Assembly (NCBI RefSeq): GCF_030160075.1
Contig: NZ_BSNQ01000003.1
Coordinates: 2,086,383-2,150,382, forward strand
DNA: 64,000 nucleotides
DNA from: Dyella lipolytica
GTDB taxonomy: Bacteria > Pseudomonadota > Gammaproteobacteria > Xanthomonadales > Rhodanobacteraceae
Direction: 5' to 3'
How positions within the stretch are numbered: position 1 is the stretch's first letter; each line of letters starts with the position of its first letter. This document shows, in pieces, positions 28,005-36,987 of the stretch. Below the pieces are notes generated by a model. The model was given only the letters and a program-made list of their open reading frames with translations. It had not been told where the DNA came from and made no database searches. The translations under genes were made by a program, and so were the position numbers.

Positions 28005-28034
28005 AAGGGCCGCCACGTGCGGCCCTTCTTCTTT
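28005..28034 (+). terminator. Rho-independent terminator after the major pilin
   Basis: AAGGGCCGC (28005-28013) pairs with GCGGCCCTT (28019-28027) over a five-base loop, followed by CTTCTTT. It sits between the major pilin and the TMTC-like gene starting at 28045, the right place to let a little pilin transcript read through into the downstream genes. Confidence 0.85.
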
Positions 28035-28044
28035 CGGGTAGGCC

Positions 28045-30099
28045 ATGATGCAAAACCGCTTCACCGCGATGCCGCTTTTTCTGCTCTTGCTGCTTGCGTT
28101 TGTCTTTGCCGCCTATTGGCCTGGCCTACATGGCGGCTTCCTGTTCGACGATTTCGCCAACCTCCCGATACTGGGCGATACCGGCCCTATCGATAATTGG
28201 CCAGCATTCTGGCGCTATATCACTGCGGGAACAGCCGACCCGATAGGACGCCCACTAACACTGCTGAGCTTCCTACTCGACGCGCACAATTGGCCGGCGG
28301 ATCCACTCCCCTTCAAGCGCACCAACCTGATTTTGCATTTACTAAATGGTGCGTTGCTGACGTGGCTACTGCGGCGGCTGGGCCATATGCTCTTCCTGGA
28401 TACCGACCGTCGTCGCATCGACATGGCTGCGTTGCTCGGAGCCTCGCTATGGTTGGTGCATCCGCTGTTTGTTTCGACCACGCTTTACATCGTGCAGCGC
28501 GAAGCCATACTGCCAGCCACGTTTACGTTGCTTGGTCTCTTATCTTGGTTGCATGGACGTACAGCGCTCTTACATGGGCGCACGCTCTCAGGTTTAGCAT
28601 GGACTACGGTTGGATTGGGCGTTTGCACCTTGCTCGGGGTGCTTAGCAAGGCCAATGGCATTCTGCTGCCCGTCCTGGCACTGGTTATCGAATACACCTT
28701 ACTGCGCTCTGTCCCCCAAGACCCCCTTAGCAAAGGGAAGAATTCCGGCGTTTACCACAGGGCGATGCTCGCGCTTGCATGGCTGCCCGCGTCGATAGTC
28801 GCGGGTTATCTCCTGCAGCAAGGCGAGCATGGCCTTGTCCATGGCATTCCATCGATACGACCGTGGACATTGGGGCAGCGCTTGCTAACCGAACCGCGCG
28901 TATTGGTGGATTATCTCGATTTACTTTGGCTGCCGCGCCCGTTCACGCCGGGACTGTTCAACGACAATATCCAGGTCTCCACCTCGCTCTGGTCTCCCTA
29001 TACGACGCTACCCGCGTTACTCGTAGTGCTAGGGTTGATCGGATGTGCCCTGAAATTTCGCCGTCAGTTACCCGTACTGGCAGCAGCCACATTGTTCTAT
29101 TTCGTAGGTCAATCCATCGAGTCCAGCACCATTCCTTTGGAGCTTTATTTCGAACACCGCAATTACTTGCCGGCCATGCTTATGTTTTGGCCGCTGGCGT
29201 TGTGGTTGTGCAGCGTACGTCAGTCGAGGTTCACTGCCGCTCATACAGCAGCGGTATTCGCCAGCATAGCCCCCTCGATACGGCACAGGGCGAAGCTGGC
29301 ACTTGCGGTAGTGCTGTTGCTAGGCCTCGCCCTAATGACACATTCTAGTGCCGAATTGTGGGGCAATACACACGATCAGGCTTTGCTCTGGGCCGAGTTG
29401 AACCCTGACTCACCACGCGCGCAAGCCAATGCCGCGGTGGCAGAAAGAAACGCCGGTCACCCAGAGCATGCAGTTGTCCGCCTACAGCATTTACTCGTCA
29501 AGGATCCTAACCAAGTGCAACTGGCTTTGAACCTGTTCAATGCTGAGTGTCAAGTCGGCAGCATCGATCAAGCCACACTAACCGCCTCCCGAACCGCGTT
29601 ACGCACGGCCCGCGATACTGGCAGTCTGCTGGTGCATTGGTTTGAGAGAACCATGGAACAAGCCACTAACCCGCCTTGCCCCCAGTTGACCTTTCAGACC
29701 ATTGCAGACCTGCTGGATGCAGCTCAAGACAATAGGTATCTGGCAGATGTTCCGGGACGCCAGCAGGATCTCTACTACTTGCAAGGTCGGTTGGCGTTGA
29801 TGCAGAGCAATGCAAACGTCGCCCTCGCAGACTTTAATTATGCGTTAGACCTGAATGTACGTGCGCCAATAGCGCTTGAACAGGCGGCACTACTGGGCTC
29901 TATGGGTTATCAGCGCCAAGGGCTTGCGCATCTCGATCATTATGAAGCCGTACGGGATCGAACCGTTCCACCGAACATCGGTATGCCGCAGGTACACGCG
30001 TGGATACTGCAACATCAACAGTACTGGCCCAAAGAAATGGCACACTTGCGCACTACACTGAGTGAAGATGCTAGCAACCCACTGCTCGGTGGCAAATGA
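28045..30099 (+). CDS. TMTC-like GT-C membrane protein with C-terminal TPR-like domain (second of three)
   Basis: A 684-residue protein. About twelve membrane helices fill residues 8-435 and a soluble helical tail follows. The first external loop reads YWPGLHGGFLFDDFANL with acidic residues Asp35-Asp36. VHPLFVSTTLYIVQREAILPATFTLLG and EHRNYLPAMLM correspond to conserved TMTC blocks. The tail (NPDSPRAQANAAVAERNAGH, ALADFNYALDLNVRAPIALEQAALLG) is TPR-like. GT-C enzymes of this type use a polyprenyl-phosphate sugar donor and modify proteins or glycans on the outer face of the membrane. Position directly behind the major pilin makes pilin glycosylation the leading hypothesis. It overlaps the next paralogue by four bases (ATGA). 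Confidence 0.78.
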   Translation: MMQNRFTAMPLFLLLLLAFVFAAYWPGLHGGFLFDDFANLPILGDTGPIDNWPAFWRYITAGTADPIGRPLTLLSFLLDAHNWPADPLPFKRTNLILHLLNGALLTWLLRRLGHMLFLDTDRRRIDMAALLGASLWLVHPLFVSTTLYIVQREAILPATFTLLGLLSWLHGRTALLHGRTLSGLAWTTVGLGVCTLLGVLSKANGILLPVLALVIEYTLLRSVPQDPLSKGKNSGVYHRAMLALAWLPASIVAGYLLQQGEHGLVHGIPSIRPWTLGQRLLTEPRVLVDYLDLLWLPRPFTPGLFNDNIQVSTSLWSPYTTLPALLVVLGLIGCALKFRRQLPVLAAATLFYFVGQSIESSTIPLELYFEHRNYLPAMLMFWPLALWLCSVRQSRFTAAHTAAVFASIAPSIRHRAKLALAVVLLLGLALMTHSSAELWGNTHDQALLWAELNPDSPRAQANAAVAERNAGHPEHAVVRLQHLLVKDPNQVQLALNLFNAECQVGSIDQATLTASRTALRTARDTGSLLVHWFERTMEQATNPPCPQLTFQTIADLLDAAQDNRYLADVPGRQQDLYYLQGRLALMQSNANVALADFNYALDLNVRAPIALEQAALLGSMGYQRQGLAHLDHYEAVRDRTVPPNIGMPQVHAWILQHQQYWPKEMAHLRTTLSEDASNPLLGGK

Positions 30100-32156
30100 A
30101 TTTACTCAATACGATAAAGCCTGCGATGCAATTCAATCGGCCTGGATGGGCTCTGTTGCTTGCCGCACTTGCGCTGACCGTCGCCGTCTATTGGCCCGGA
30201 CTGACGGGAGCATGGTTTTTCGACGACTATCCGAACATCGTCGATAACCATGGTGTACAACCATCCAGTGCAAGCGTGCCATCGCTGATCAATGCGGCAC
30301 TCTCCTCTCCCTCCAGCGAATTCAAGCGCCCTCTCGCATCACTGAGCTTTGCTGCAAACTATCTCTTTACCGGGCTCACCCCTTACTGGATGAAGCTGAC
30401 CAATCTGGTCATCCACCTTTTGAACGGTTTATTGGTGTTTCTGCTTTCACGGCAGCTGTTGTTCGCTGCCACGACATTGAACTGGCGGAGTGATTCCAAG
30501 GGGACGATCACTTCTGATGTGCCGCGAAATGCGAGAGATAGAACGACTCAAGTAGAGCTGAATGCCGCACTTATTGCCACAGGCTGGATGCTGTTGCCGA
30601 TCAACCTGACGGCCGTGCTTTACATAGTGCAGCGCATGGAGAGCATGGCCAATCTGTTTGTCCTGCTGGGGTTAATGGGTTACGTCGCTAGCCGACAGCG
30701 AATGTTGGAATTCAATTGCAGCAGCGATGCCACGCTTTCCGAATCACTTTTCGGCCGCGCAAATGAAATGCGTATGAGTAGCATCATGCGATGTGCCGTC
30801 AGCATCATTATCCCGACCGCCATCGGTCTTCTCGCGAAGGAAACAGCGGTGATGCTGCCGCTATATGCCCTTCTGATTGAATGGGTACTATTTCGCTTCA
30901 AAACGTTATCTGGGAAATACGATTTAGGTATTACGGCGCTTTTTCTGCTCGTTCTTTTTTTACCCATGGTTGTCGGACTTACATGGTTGGTCCCAGGCCT
31001 ACTGAACCCACAAACCTGGGCCGCGCGTGATTTCACGCTGAGCACACGGCTTCTCAGCGAAGTGCGTATCGTAACGAACTACATCGCTTGGAGCCTGCTA
31101 CCCACACCTCAAGATCTATCGTTTTACCACGACGACTTCCGTATTTCGACTGGATTGCTTTCCCCTTGGACAACGCTCGCCAGCATGCTCGCGCTGATTG
31201 GTTTAATCGCCATAGCGATAACGCAGCGGTCTCGTCGCCCACTTGTAGCTCTTGGTATTGGGCTTTTTCTGGCTTGCCACCTTTTGACAGGCACCATTAT
31301 TCCGCTTGAGCTGATCTACGAGCATCGCAACTACTTTGCCAGCTTTGGATTGTTGCTGGCCGTGATACCCATGCTATCGGCGATCGCTCCAATGTCTTCG
31401 GAGAAATCAACACGATTTGTGCTATCTCGCCGAGTGCTACTCGTTGGCTTGTTATTGCTGTGGGGCAGCGAGACCGCCCTTACCTCGATCGCCTGGGGAA
31501 ATCCATTGCGACTTGCTGAAGAACTGGCCGCCCGCGCTCCCGATTCACCTCGTGCAGAGTATGAGCTGGGACGCACCTATATTATTTATTCAGACTACGA
31601 TCCGGCTTCGCCATTCACCAAGCTGGCCTATGCACCATTGGAGCGTGCAGCAGCGCTTCCAGGCGCATCGATTCTGGCCGAACAAGCGCTTATCTTCATG
31701 AACGCTCGCATGGACTTGCCGCTCAAGGACGCTTGGTGGGACAGCCTAATCGCAAAGCTCAAGGCGCATAAAACCACTGTGCAGGACGAAAGCTCGCTGG
31801 CCACATTGACTCAATGCGCTCGGGAGCACAGCTGCAACCTGCCCAAAGATCGCATGATGGCAGCTTTCATGGCCGCCCTCTCTCATCCAGATCCCGATGC
31901 GCGGCTACTCGCCAATTATGCGGATTACGCGTGGAACGTACTGGATGACAGGCCACTTGGTGAACGAATGGCCGAAGAAGCCGTAAAAGCAGATCCACGC
32001 GAGCCAGCTTATCGCATCACTTTGATCCGCATGCTGGCCGTTCAGGGTCGCAAAGCCGATGCGCTCGACGCCCTGCAAAAGCTAGAGTCGCTCAACATTG
32101 GTGGCCGGCTCAATAGTGATTTGGCCAAGCTTCATACGCTGCAGGGCTTGCAATGA
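30096..32156 (+). CDS. TMTC-like GT-C membrane protein with C-terminal TPR-like domain (third of three)
   Basis: A 686-residue paralogue of the preceding protein, translationally coupled to it. YWPGLTGAWFFDDYPNIVDN holds the acidic pair Asp43-Asp44. FKRPLASLSFAANY, MKLTNLVIHLLNGLLVFLL, LYIVQRMESMANLFVLLGLMGY and YEHRNYFASFG follow in the same order as in the other two members. A loop of about 40 polar residues (NWRSDSKGTITSDVPRN) is inserted between helices and is not seen in its neighbour. The C-terminal 180 residues are soluble and helical. Two adjacent but divergent paralogues suggest two acceptors or two successive sugars; this is inference. Confidence 0.78.
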   Translation: MNLLNTIKPAMQFNRPGWALLLAALALTVAVYWPGLTGAWFFDDYPNIVDNHGVQPSSASVPSLINAALSSPSSEFKRPLASLSFAANYLFTGLTPYWMKLTNLVIHLLNGLLVFLLSRQLLFAATTLNWRSDSKGTITSDVPRNARDRTTQVELNAALIATGWMLLPINLTAVLYIVQRMESMANLFVLLGLMGYVASRQRMLEFNCSSDATLSESLFGRANEMRMSSIMRCAVSIIIPTAIGLLAKETAVMLPLYALLIEWVLFRFKTLSGKYDLGITALFLLVLFLPMVVGLTWLVPGLLNPQTWAARDFTLSTRLLSEVRIVTNYIAWSLLPTPQDLSFYHDDFRISTGLLSPWTTLASMLALIGLIAIAITQRSRRPLVALGIGLFLACHLLTGTIIPLELIYEHRNYFASFGLLLAVIPMLSAIAPMSSEKSTRFVLSRRVLLVGLLLLWGSETALTSIAWGNPLRLAEELAARAPDSPRAEYELGRTYIIYSDYDPASPFTKLAYAPLERAAALPGASILAEQALIFMNARMDLPLKDAWWDSLIAKLKAHKTTVQDESSLATLTQCAREHSCNLPKDRMMAAFMAALSHPDPDARLLANYADYAWNVLDDRPLGERMAEEAVKADPREPAYRITLIRMLAVQGRKADALDALQKLESLNIGGRLNSDLAKLHTLQGLQ

Positions 32157-32237
32157 CCTTATCAAATAGATCCCCAGGGGCTGAATCAAGCCAGGCTGCG
32201 ATATATATCGCCAAACGCGATTGGACACAGTCCGACA

Positions 32238-33425
32238 ATGAATATTGATCAATCGCCAGGTACTTCAGACGCGACAAGTTCGCTCGAAGAAAACAATGGA
32301 GCGATCCGCGTTCTGTTACTGAGCACGTCCTATCCCCGTGACACTTCAGACTGGCGCGGGGTCTTTATGCGACATCTCGTCGGTGCACTTGGCCGCGCAG
32401 GTGAGTTGAAGCTTAGTGTTTGGGCGCCACCGGGCGAACTACCTGCCGCGGCGATACCGATTATGACGCCGCATGAGAATGCCTGGCTCCACCAATTGAT
32501 GGAGGCCGGAGGGGTTTCACACTTGATGCGTAGTCGCGGCAAGCACGCAATATCGGCCCCACTTAAGTTAATTCTAATGATTCGCGCGGTTTATCGCCGC
32601 CATGTTGATACAGACATTTATCACATCAATTGGCTGCAATGTGCTCTACCTTTGCCAAGCAACAACAAGCCTGCGCTAATTACTGTCTTAGGAAACGATC
32701 TTAAGCTTTTGCGCCTTCCATTCATGAAAAGCTTGCTCAGGCGAGTGGCTAAGAAACACAAAGCAGCGATATGCCCAAATGCCGAGTGGATGCACGCACC
32801 ACTTCACGCCGCATTCGGAGACGTAGCTAAAGTAATCCCCGTATCATTTGGAATCGACCCATGCTGGTACGCTATACAGCGCCACTTGTCATTAGAGAAA
32901 CCCAAGCACTGGCTTGCCGTCACACGCTTGACCGCTGACAAGCTCGGGCCTTTGTTCGATTGGTCACGCGACCTGTTCAGCGAAAGCGGCCGCGAGCTAC
33001 ACCTGTTCGGCCCGATGCAAGAGATGATTGCTGTTCCCCCATGGGTGCACTATCACGGCGCCGTGTCACCAGAACAGTTGGCGACAAAGTGGTTTCCCAG
33101 TGCACAGGGCCTAATCACGCTGAGTCGCCATGCAGAGGGGAGACCGCAAGTGATGCTTGAGGCAATGGCAGCAGGGCTACCCATCATTGCATCGCATATG
33201 CCGGCGCATGCGACGATTGTTGACGATGGAAATACGGGCATCCTTTGCGAGTCATACGAAGACTTTCAACTCGCTCTGAAGACACTGGAAGATAATACTA
33301 CTAACGTCCGTTTCGGCTCGGCCGCACGCGCTTGGGTAAGCCGTGAGATGGGCACATGGGATGATTGTGCCCAACGCTATATTCGAATATACCGATCGCT
33401 GCTTCGGAATGACACCAGTGAGTGA
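32238..33425 (+). CDS. GT4-type glycosyltransferase
   Basis: A 395-residue GT-B-fold glycosyltransferase. The N-terminal half has VLLLSTSYPRDTSDWRGVFMRHLVGAL and HINWLQCALPLP. The C-terminal half has LAVTRLTADKLG, LHLFGP and the donor-binding EGRPQVMLEAMAAG (E-x7-E), followed by HATIVDDGNTGILCESYED. It would add a hexose from a nucleotide sugar on the cytoplasmic side. The first 20 residues are poorly conserved and the true start may lie slightly inside. It overlaps the following epimerase gene by 17 bases. Acceptor and donor unknown. Confidence 0.82.
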   Translation: MNIDQSPGTSDATSSLEENNGAIRVLLLSTSYPRDTSDWRGVFMRHLVGALGRAGELKLSVWAPPGELPAAAIPIMTPHENAWLHQLMEAGGVSHLMRSRGKHAISAPLKLILMIRAVYRRHVDTDIYHINWLQCALPLPSNNKPALITVLGNDLKLLRLPFMKSLLRRVAKKHKAAICPNAEWMHAPLHAAFGDVAKVIPVSFGIDPCWYAIQRHLSLEKPKHWLAVTRLTADKLGPLFDWSRDLFSESGRELHLFGPMQEMIAVPPWVHYHGAVSPEQLATKWFPSAQGLITLSRHAEGRPQVMLEAMAAGLPIIASHMPAHATIVDDGNTGILCESYEDFQLALKTLEDNTTNVRFGSAARAWVSREMGTWDDCAQRYIRIYRSLLRNDTSE

Positions 33426-34344
33426 ACATATTCTTGTTTTTGGTGCCGGCGGTTTCGTGGGCCGCCATTTGGTGCGCGCACTGGTGGAACAAGGGCACAA
33501 GGTGATCGCCATCAGTCACCACCCAATAACCTTTGGCGAAGCAGGTGTCGAGACCGTAATTGGCGAACTGAACAAACCTGAGCAGTTCGCGCCATTGATT
33601 GACCGAAGCCGCGTAGTTGTACATCTCGCATCTCGGTCCACTCCCGGCAACTCCGCGGGTCGCGTAATGGCAGAGTTACAAAACAACCTTCAACCTACAT
33701 TCGCGTTGCTAGAAGCTCTGCAGGATAAGCCCAAGACAGAGCTACTTTACCTATCTTCAGGTGGAAGTCTGTACACAACGGCACCAACCGAGCTTACGAC
33801 GGAATCTGCAACCACGCATCCGCGCTCCTACCATGGCGCAGGCAAAGCCGCCGCCGAGCATTTCATATTTGCTTGGTGTAGTCAGTTCGGCGGTGCTGCT
33901 ACTGTATTGCGACCATCCAACATTTACGGCCCCGGCCAAACCGAGCGCGCCGGATTTGGCATCGTCCCAACCAGCTTCGGAAAGATTGTTCGCGGAGAAC
34001 ATCTTACCGTCTGGGGCGACGGCACAGCGATACGCGACTATCTTTACATTGATGACTTCCTATCGCTCTGCATGGCCATTCTCACCTCACCAATGCCACC
34101 TGGTATGCGTGTACTCAACGCGGCTAGCGGCATCGGGATCAGTCTTAATGACCTGTTCAAGGTCTTGGAGAATGTTACCGGACGACAACTGCCACGTATT
34201 TATGATGCGGGTCGTAAAGTTGACGCACTTCGAGTGGTTATGGATGTCGCCTTGGCCCATGAATATTATGGCTGGGAGCCGTTGACTTCATTACATGAGG
34301 GATTGAGACAGACATGGGACTGGTTCACCACTACCCAGCGCTGA
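33409..34344 (+). CDS. NAD-dependent sugar epimerase/dehydratase, unusual active site
   Basis: A 311-residue extended-SDR sugar-nucleotide enzyme. GAGGFVGRHLVRAL binds NAD, LYLSSGGSLY holds the catalytic Ser region, and RPSNIYGPGQ, WGDGTAIRDYLYIDDF are typical of UDP-glucose 4-epimerase relatives. The usual YGxxK reads SYHGAGK here, so the residue aligned with the catalytic Tyr appears to be His, with a Tyr one place earlier. It may be a modified epimerase or a poorly active enzyme. The start at 33409 overlaps the GT4 gene, and its 3' end overlaps the GT2 gene by 31 bases. Confidence 0.8.
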   Translation: MTPVSEHILVFGAGGFVGRHLVRALVEQGHKVIAISHHPITFGEAGVETVIGELNKPEQFAPLIDRSRVVVHLASRSTPGNSAGRVMAELQNNLQPTFALLEALQDKPKTELLYLSSGGSLYTTAPTELTTESATTHPRSYHGAGKAAAEHFIFAWCSQFGGAATVLRPSNIYGPGQTERAGFGIVPTSFGKIVRGEHLTVWGDGTAIRDYLYIDDFLSLCMAILTSPMPPGMRVLNAASGIGISLNDLFKVLENVTGRQLPRIYDAGRKVDALRVVMDVALAHEYYGWEPLTSLHEGLRQTWDWFTTTQR

Positions 34345-35363
34345 AACGCCTGCAGACCCCTACATGCTCGGTTTGTATAGCCAACTACAATGGCGATGCT
34401 TTGTTGGTCGATTGCTTGGACTCCGTTCTAGCCCAACAAGGGAGCGACTGCATTGAGATCATTGTGCATGATGATGCTTCGACTGACGGCTCAGTTCGAT
34501 TACTGCGCGAAAAATATCCTCAGGTTGAATTACTCGTAAGTGCAGAGAATGTCGGATTTTGTGTCAGCAACAATCGCATGGCAAACCATGCTCGCGGTGA
34601 ATACATATTGCTGCTGAACAATGACGCGGCCCTCTACAATGACGCACTTTCAACACTGCTGGAAAATGCACGCAAGCAACATGCCCCCGGCATTTTGACA
34701 CTTCCGCAGTATGACTGGATCACCGGCGCACTAGTTGATCGAGGCTGCCTGCTTGACCCTTTTTACAATCCCGTGCCAAATCTCGACCCTGAGCGGCACG
34801 ATGTCGCGATGGCGATAGGCGCATGTCTATTCCTATCGCGCAAACTTTGGATTGACCTAGAAGGATTCCCTGATTGGTTCCAATCCATCGGTGAGGACAT
34901 GTATTTGTGCTGCCTTGCGCGCCTACAAGGATTACCCGTGCAAGTTACTTCCAGCAGCGGATATCGACATCGTCAAGGAATCAGCTTTGGTGGAAACCGC
35001 GTCTCTTCAGGAACGCTCCAAACCAGCTTTCGTAGACGTCAACTAAGCGAACGAAACAAGTGCTCTACATTATTAATTTGCACACCCACCGCCATCGTGT
35101 GGCCACTGTGGCTGCTGCACCAACTTCTCTTGTTGCTGGAAGGTGGCATTTTGACTTTTCTTAAACACGATCGGCGCATATGGCTAGAAATCTACTGGCC
35201 GACCCTCAAGCACGTGCATGCTGCGATGCCCGCGCTAAAAGCACGGCGGCGTCAAGTACAATCGAAAAGACAAGCAACGCTAACAGACTACTTATCCGCC
35301 TTTGCTTCAGCGCCTCAAAAGCTCCGGCTCTTGTTGCGCCACGGCTTTCCCACGATTCGTTGA
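34314..35363 (+). CDS. GT2-family glycosyltransferase (rhamnosyltransferase-like)
   Basis: A 349-residue GT-A-fold enzyme. CSVCIANYNGDALLVDCLDSVLAQ, IIVHDDASTDGS, NVGFCVSNNRM and LLLNNDAALY are the ordered family blocks, with the metal-binding DxD-like motif as NDA. AIGACLFLSRKLW and GEDMYLCCLARLQG resemble the rhamnosyltransferase branch. A C-terminal hydrophobic stretch (WPLWLLHQLLLLLEGG) may dip into the membrane. It is last in the plus-strand set and converges on the flippase gene with 28 bases between. Confidence 0.83.
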   Translation: MGLVHHYPALKRLQTPTCSVCIANYNGDALLVDCLDSVLAQQGSDCIEIIVHDDASTDGSVRLLREKYPQVELLVSAENVGFCVSNNRMANHARGEYILLLNNDAALYNDALSTLLENARKQHAPGILTLPQYDWITGALVDRGCLLDPFYNPVPNLDPERHDVAMAIGACLFLSRKLWIDLEGFPDWFQSIGEDMYLCCLARLQGLPVQVTSSSGYRHRQGISFGGNRVSSGTLQTSFRRRQLSERNKCSTLLICTPTAIVWPLWLLHQLLLLLEGGILTFLKHDRRIWLEIYWPTLKHVHAAMPALKARRRQVQSKRQATLTDYLSAFASAPQKLRLLLRHGFPTIR

Positions 35364-35391
35364 CGCGTCAAGCGCAAACTCCGCTGAGTTC

Positions 35392-36909
35392 TCAGTCTAT
35401 CCAGCTGAGCATTTTGAGTGCGCGTGCTCGAATTATTGGCGCCGCGAGTGCAGCCACCGTCAAAAGTAATAAGGCATAGGAAAGAAGTGCCGCAACTTCT
35501 AGTCGTTGCCCTAAATGCGCTGGGGAAAGTAAGCGTAGCAACAACCCTGCTAGGACGGCTGCCGCAAGCGGCACTCCCACATCCCTTACGTACCAATGCC
35601 ATTTTTCGCGAGGCAGAAGTCTACGGTGCATGAGTGGTATCACTACTACGATGTAAGAAATATTCAAAACCAACCATACCCATGCAGCCGCCGTTACCCC
35701 ATACCTAGGAACGAGCATCAATAATGCCGGCACCACTACGACTAATGCCACTGCGTTAATGCGAACAGTCAAACCCGTCCAGCCATATGAAAGCTGAAGA
35801 TAGTAGGGAATCGTCATTAGTCCGTTAAACAGGCTGCCACAAGATAAAATTGCAGCAATTACATATATTCGATCAGATAACACTGCACTCTTTGTCCAAA
35901 CCTCTAAAAGCTCATGGCCAAACATGACGATAAAGACCGTTGCGGTTCCTAATAGCACAGTGATCAATTGTGCTGCCGAGTGATAGGCGTTAGCCAAGGC
36001 AGGCTGCTGGCCATTGCTATGCAATTGTGTGAAGCGAGGATAGAAAGCCTGTGCGATTGGGTTAACTAGGCCCAGCGGTGTCTGCGCCACGACAACCGCA
36101 AAAGCGTAGTAGCCAAATGTTTCCAGCGATAACAAACGAGAAAGTAAAATTTTATCCATATTGCTGAGTAGTAGCGAAATGCAGGTAATCGCCATCGTGC
36201 CCGCCGCGAAACGTCGAACACCCTGCAGCGCATTGAATGAAAATGATGCCGGCACCGCCTCATGTGGCAAAAGCGAATAGGTCGCCGCAGCAAGTGCGCC
36301 GATGCCTATCGCAGAAACAGTAAGCTGCCACAAAAAGAATGCCTGAATTGAGTTTGCGACCAACGCGAGAACTACAACTGCGCCGAGACCACGCAGCGTC
36401 GCCATTACACCAATAACCAAGTTCATGAGAACCTGCTTTTGCAAACCGATCATGGCGCTGCGATATACATTCTCAATAATGCGCAAACCCACCAGGCAAC
36501 CCATGATTACTAGTGCGTGCGCAACCGCATCTATAGAGAGATTTTTCGTCACAAACCAATCATTTGCCAACCATGAAGATGCTAACCAGAGACCCGTCAT
36601 CATCGCTAGCGCAATGCAAGTCGAGACAACTTCAACACTGCGCAGCAGAGTGCGAGCCGAGGAAGTGCTATCCGCACTACTATTTAAACGAGCCATCTCT
36701 CGGCTGATAGTTGGCGCCATGCCTAGATCTAGTAACGACAGCAATCCTTGAAGCATGGCAAAAACGCCGATCAGGCCATACGCCTCTATCCCGAGATATC
36801 GAATATAGAGCGGCACAAACGCCAAATTCATCAGCGCCGTCCAACCAGTGCCCAGATAGTTAGCAACAATATTTTGCTTCAAGCCCACTTCAAACACCCG
36901 CTCTCGCAT
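35392..36909 (-). CDS. wzx: Wzx-type polysaccharide/lipid-linked oligosaccharide flippase
   Basis: A 505-residue integral membrane protein with about 12-14 helices and the PF01943/MOP-superfamily start NIVANYLGTGWTALMNLAFVPLYIRYLGIEAYGLIGVF. Such proteins flip undecaprenyl-linked glycans to the periplasmic face. The ATG at 36909 is chosen; a GTG six codons upstream is possible. It is the last gene of the long minus-strand row that begins at 44.7 kb. In this context it would supply either an O-antigen unit or the donor for the TMTC-like enzymes. No Wzy polymerase or WaaL ligase is seen in the window. Confidence 0.85.
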   Translation of the reverse strand: MRERVFEVGLKQNIVANYLGTGWTALMNLAFVPLYIRYLGIEAYGLIGVFAMLQGLLSLLDLGMAPTISREMARLNSSADSTSSARTLLRSVEVVSTCIALAMMTGLWLASSWLANDWFVTKNLSIDAVAHALVIMGCLVGLRIIENVYRSAMIGLQKQVLMNLVIGVMATLRGLGAVVVLALVANSIQAFFLWQLTVSAIGIGALAAATYSLLPHEAVPASFSFNALQGVRRFAAGTMAITCISLLLSNMDKILLSRLLSLETFGYYAFAVVVAQTPLGLVNPIAQAFYPRFTQLHSNGQQPALANAYHSAAQLITVLLGTATVFIVMFGHELLEVWTKSAVLSDRIYVIAAILSCGSLFNGLMTIPYYLQLSYGWTGLTVRINAVALVVVVPALLMLVPRYGVTAAAWVWLVLNISYIVVVIPLMHRRLLPREKWHWYVRDVGVPLAAAVLAGLLLRLLSPAHLGQRLEVAALLSYALLLLTVAALAAPIIRARALKMLSWID

Positions 36910-36987
36910 GAAGACCCATACCGGCACGGCAAATACGAGTTTGGCTTGGAAGAGATCATACAGACCTGTATGGAGCCTCCCCTTCGC

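Noticed and set aside
28045-32156. Wzy polymerase or O-antigen ligase identity for the TMTC-like proteins
   Set aside because: They have the acidic pair in loop 1, TMTC-type blocks and TPR-like tails, which Wzy and WaaL proteins lack.
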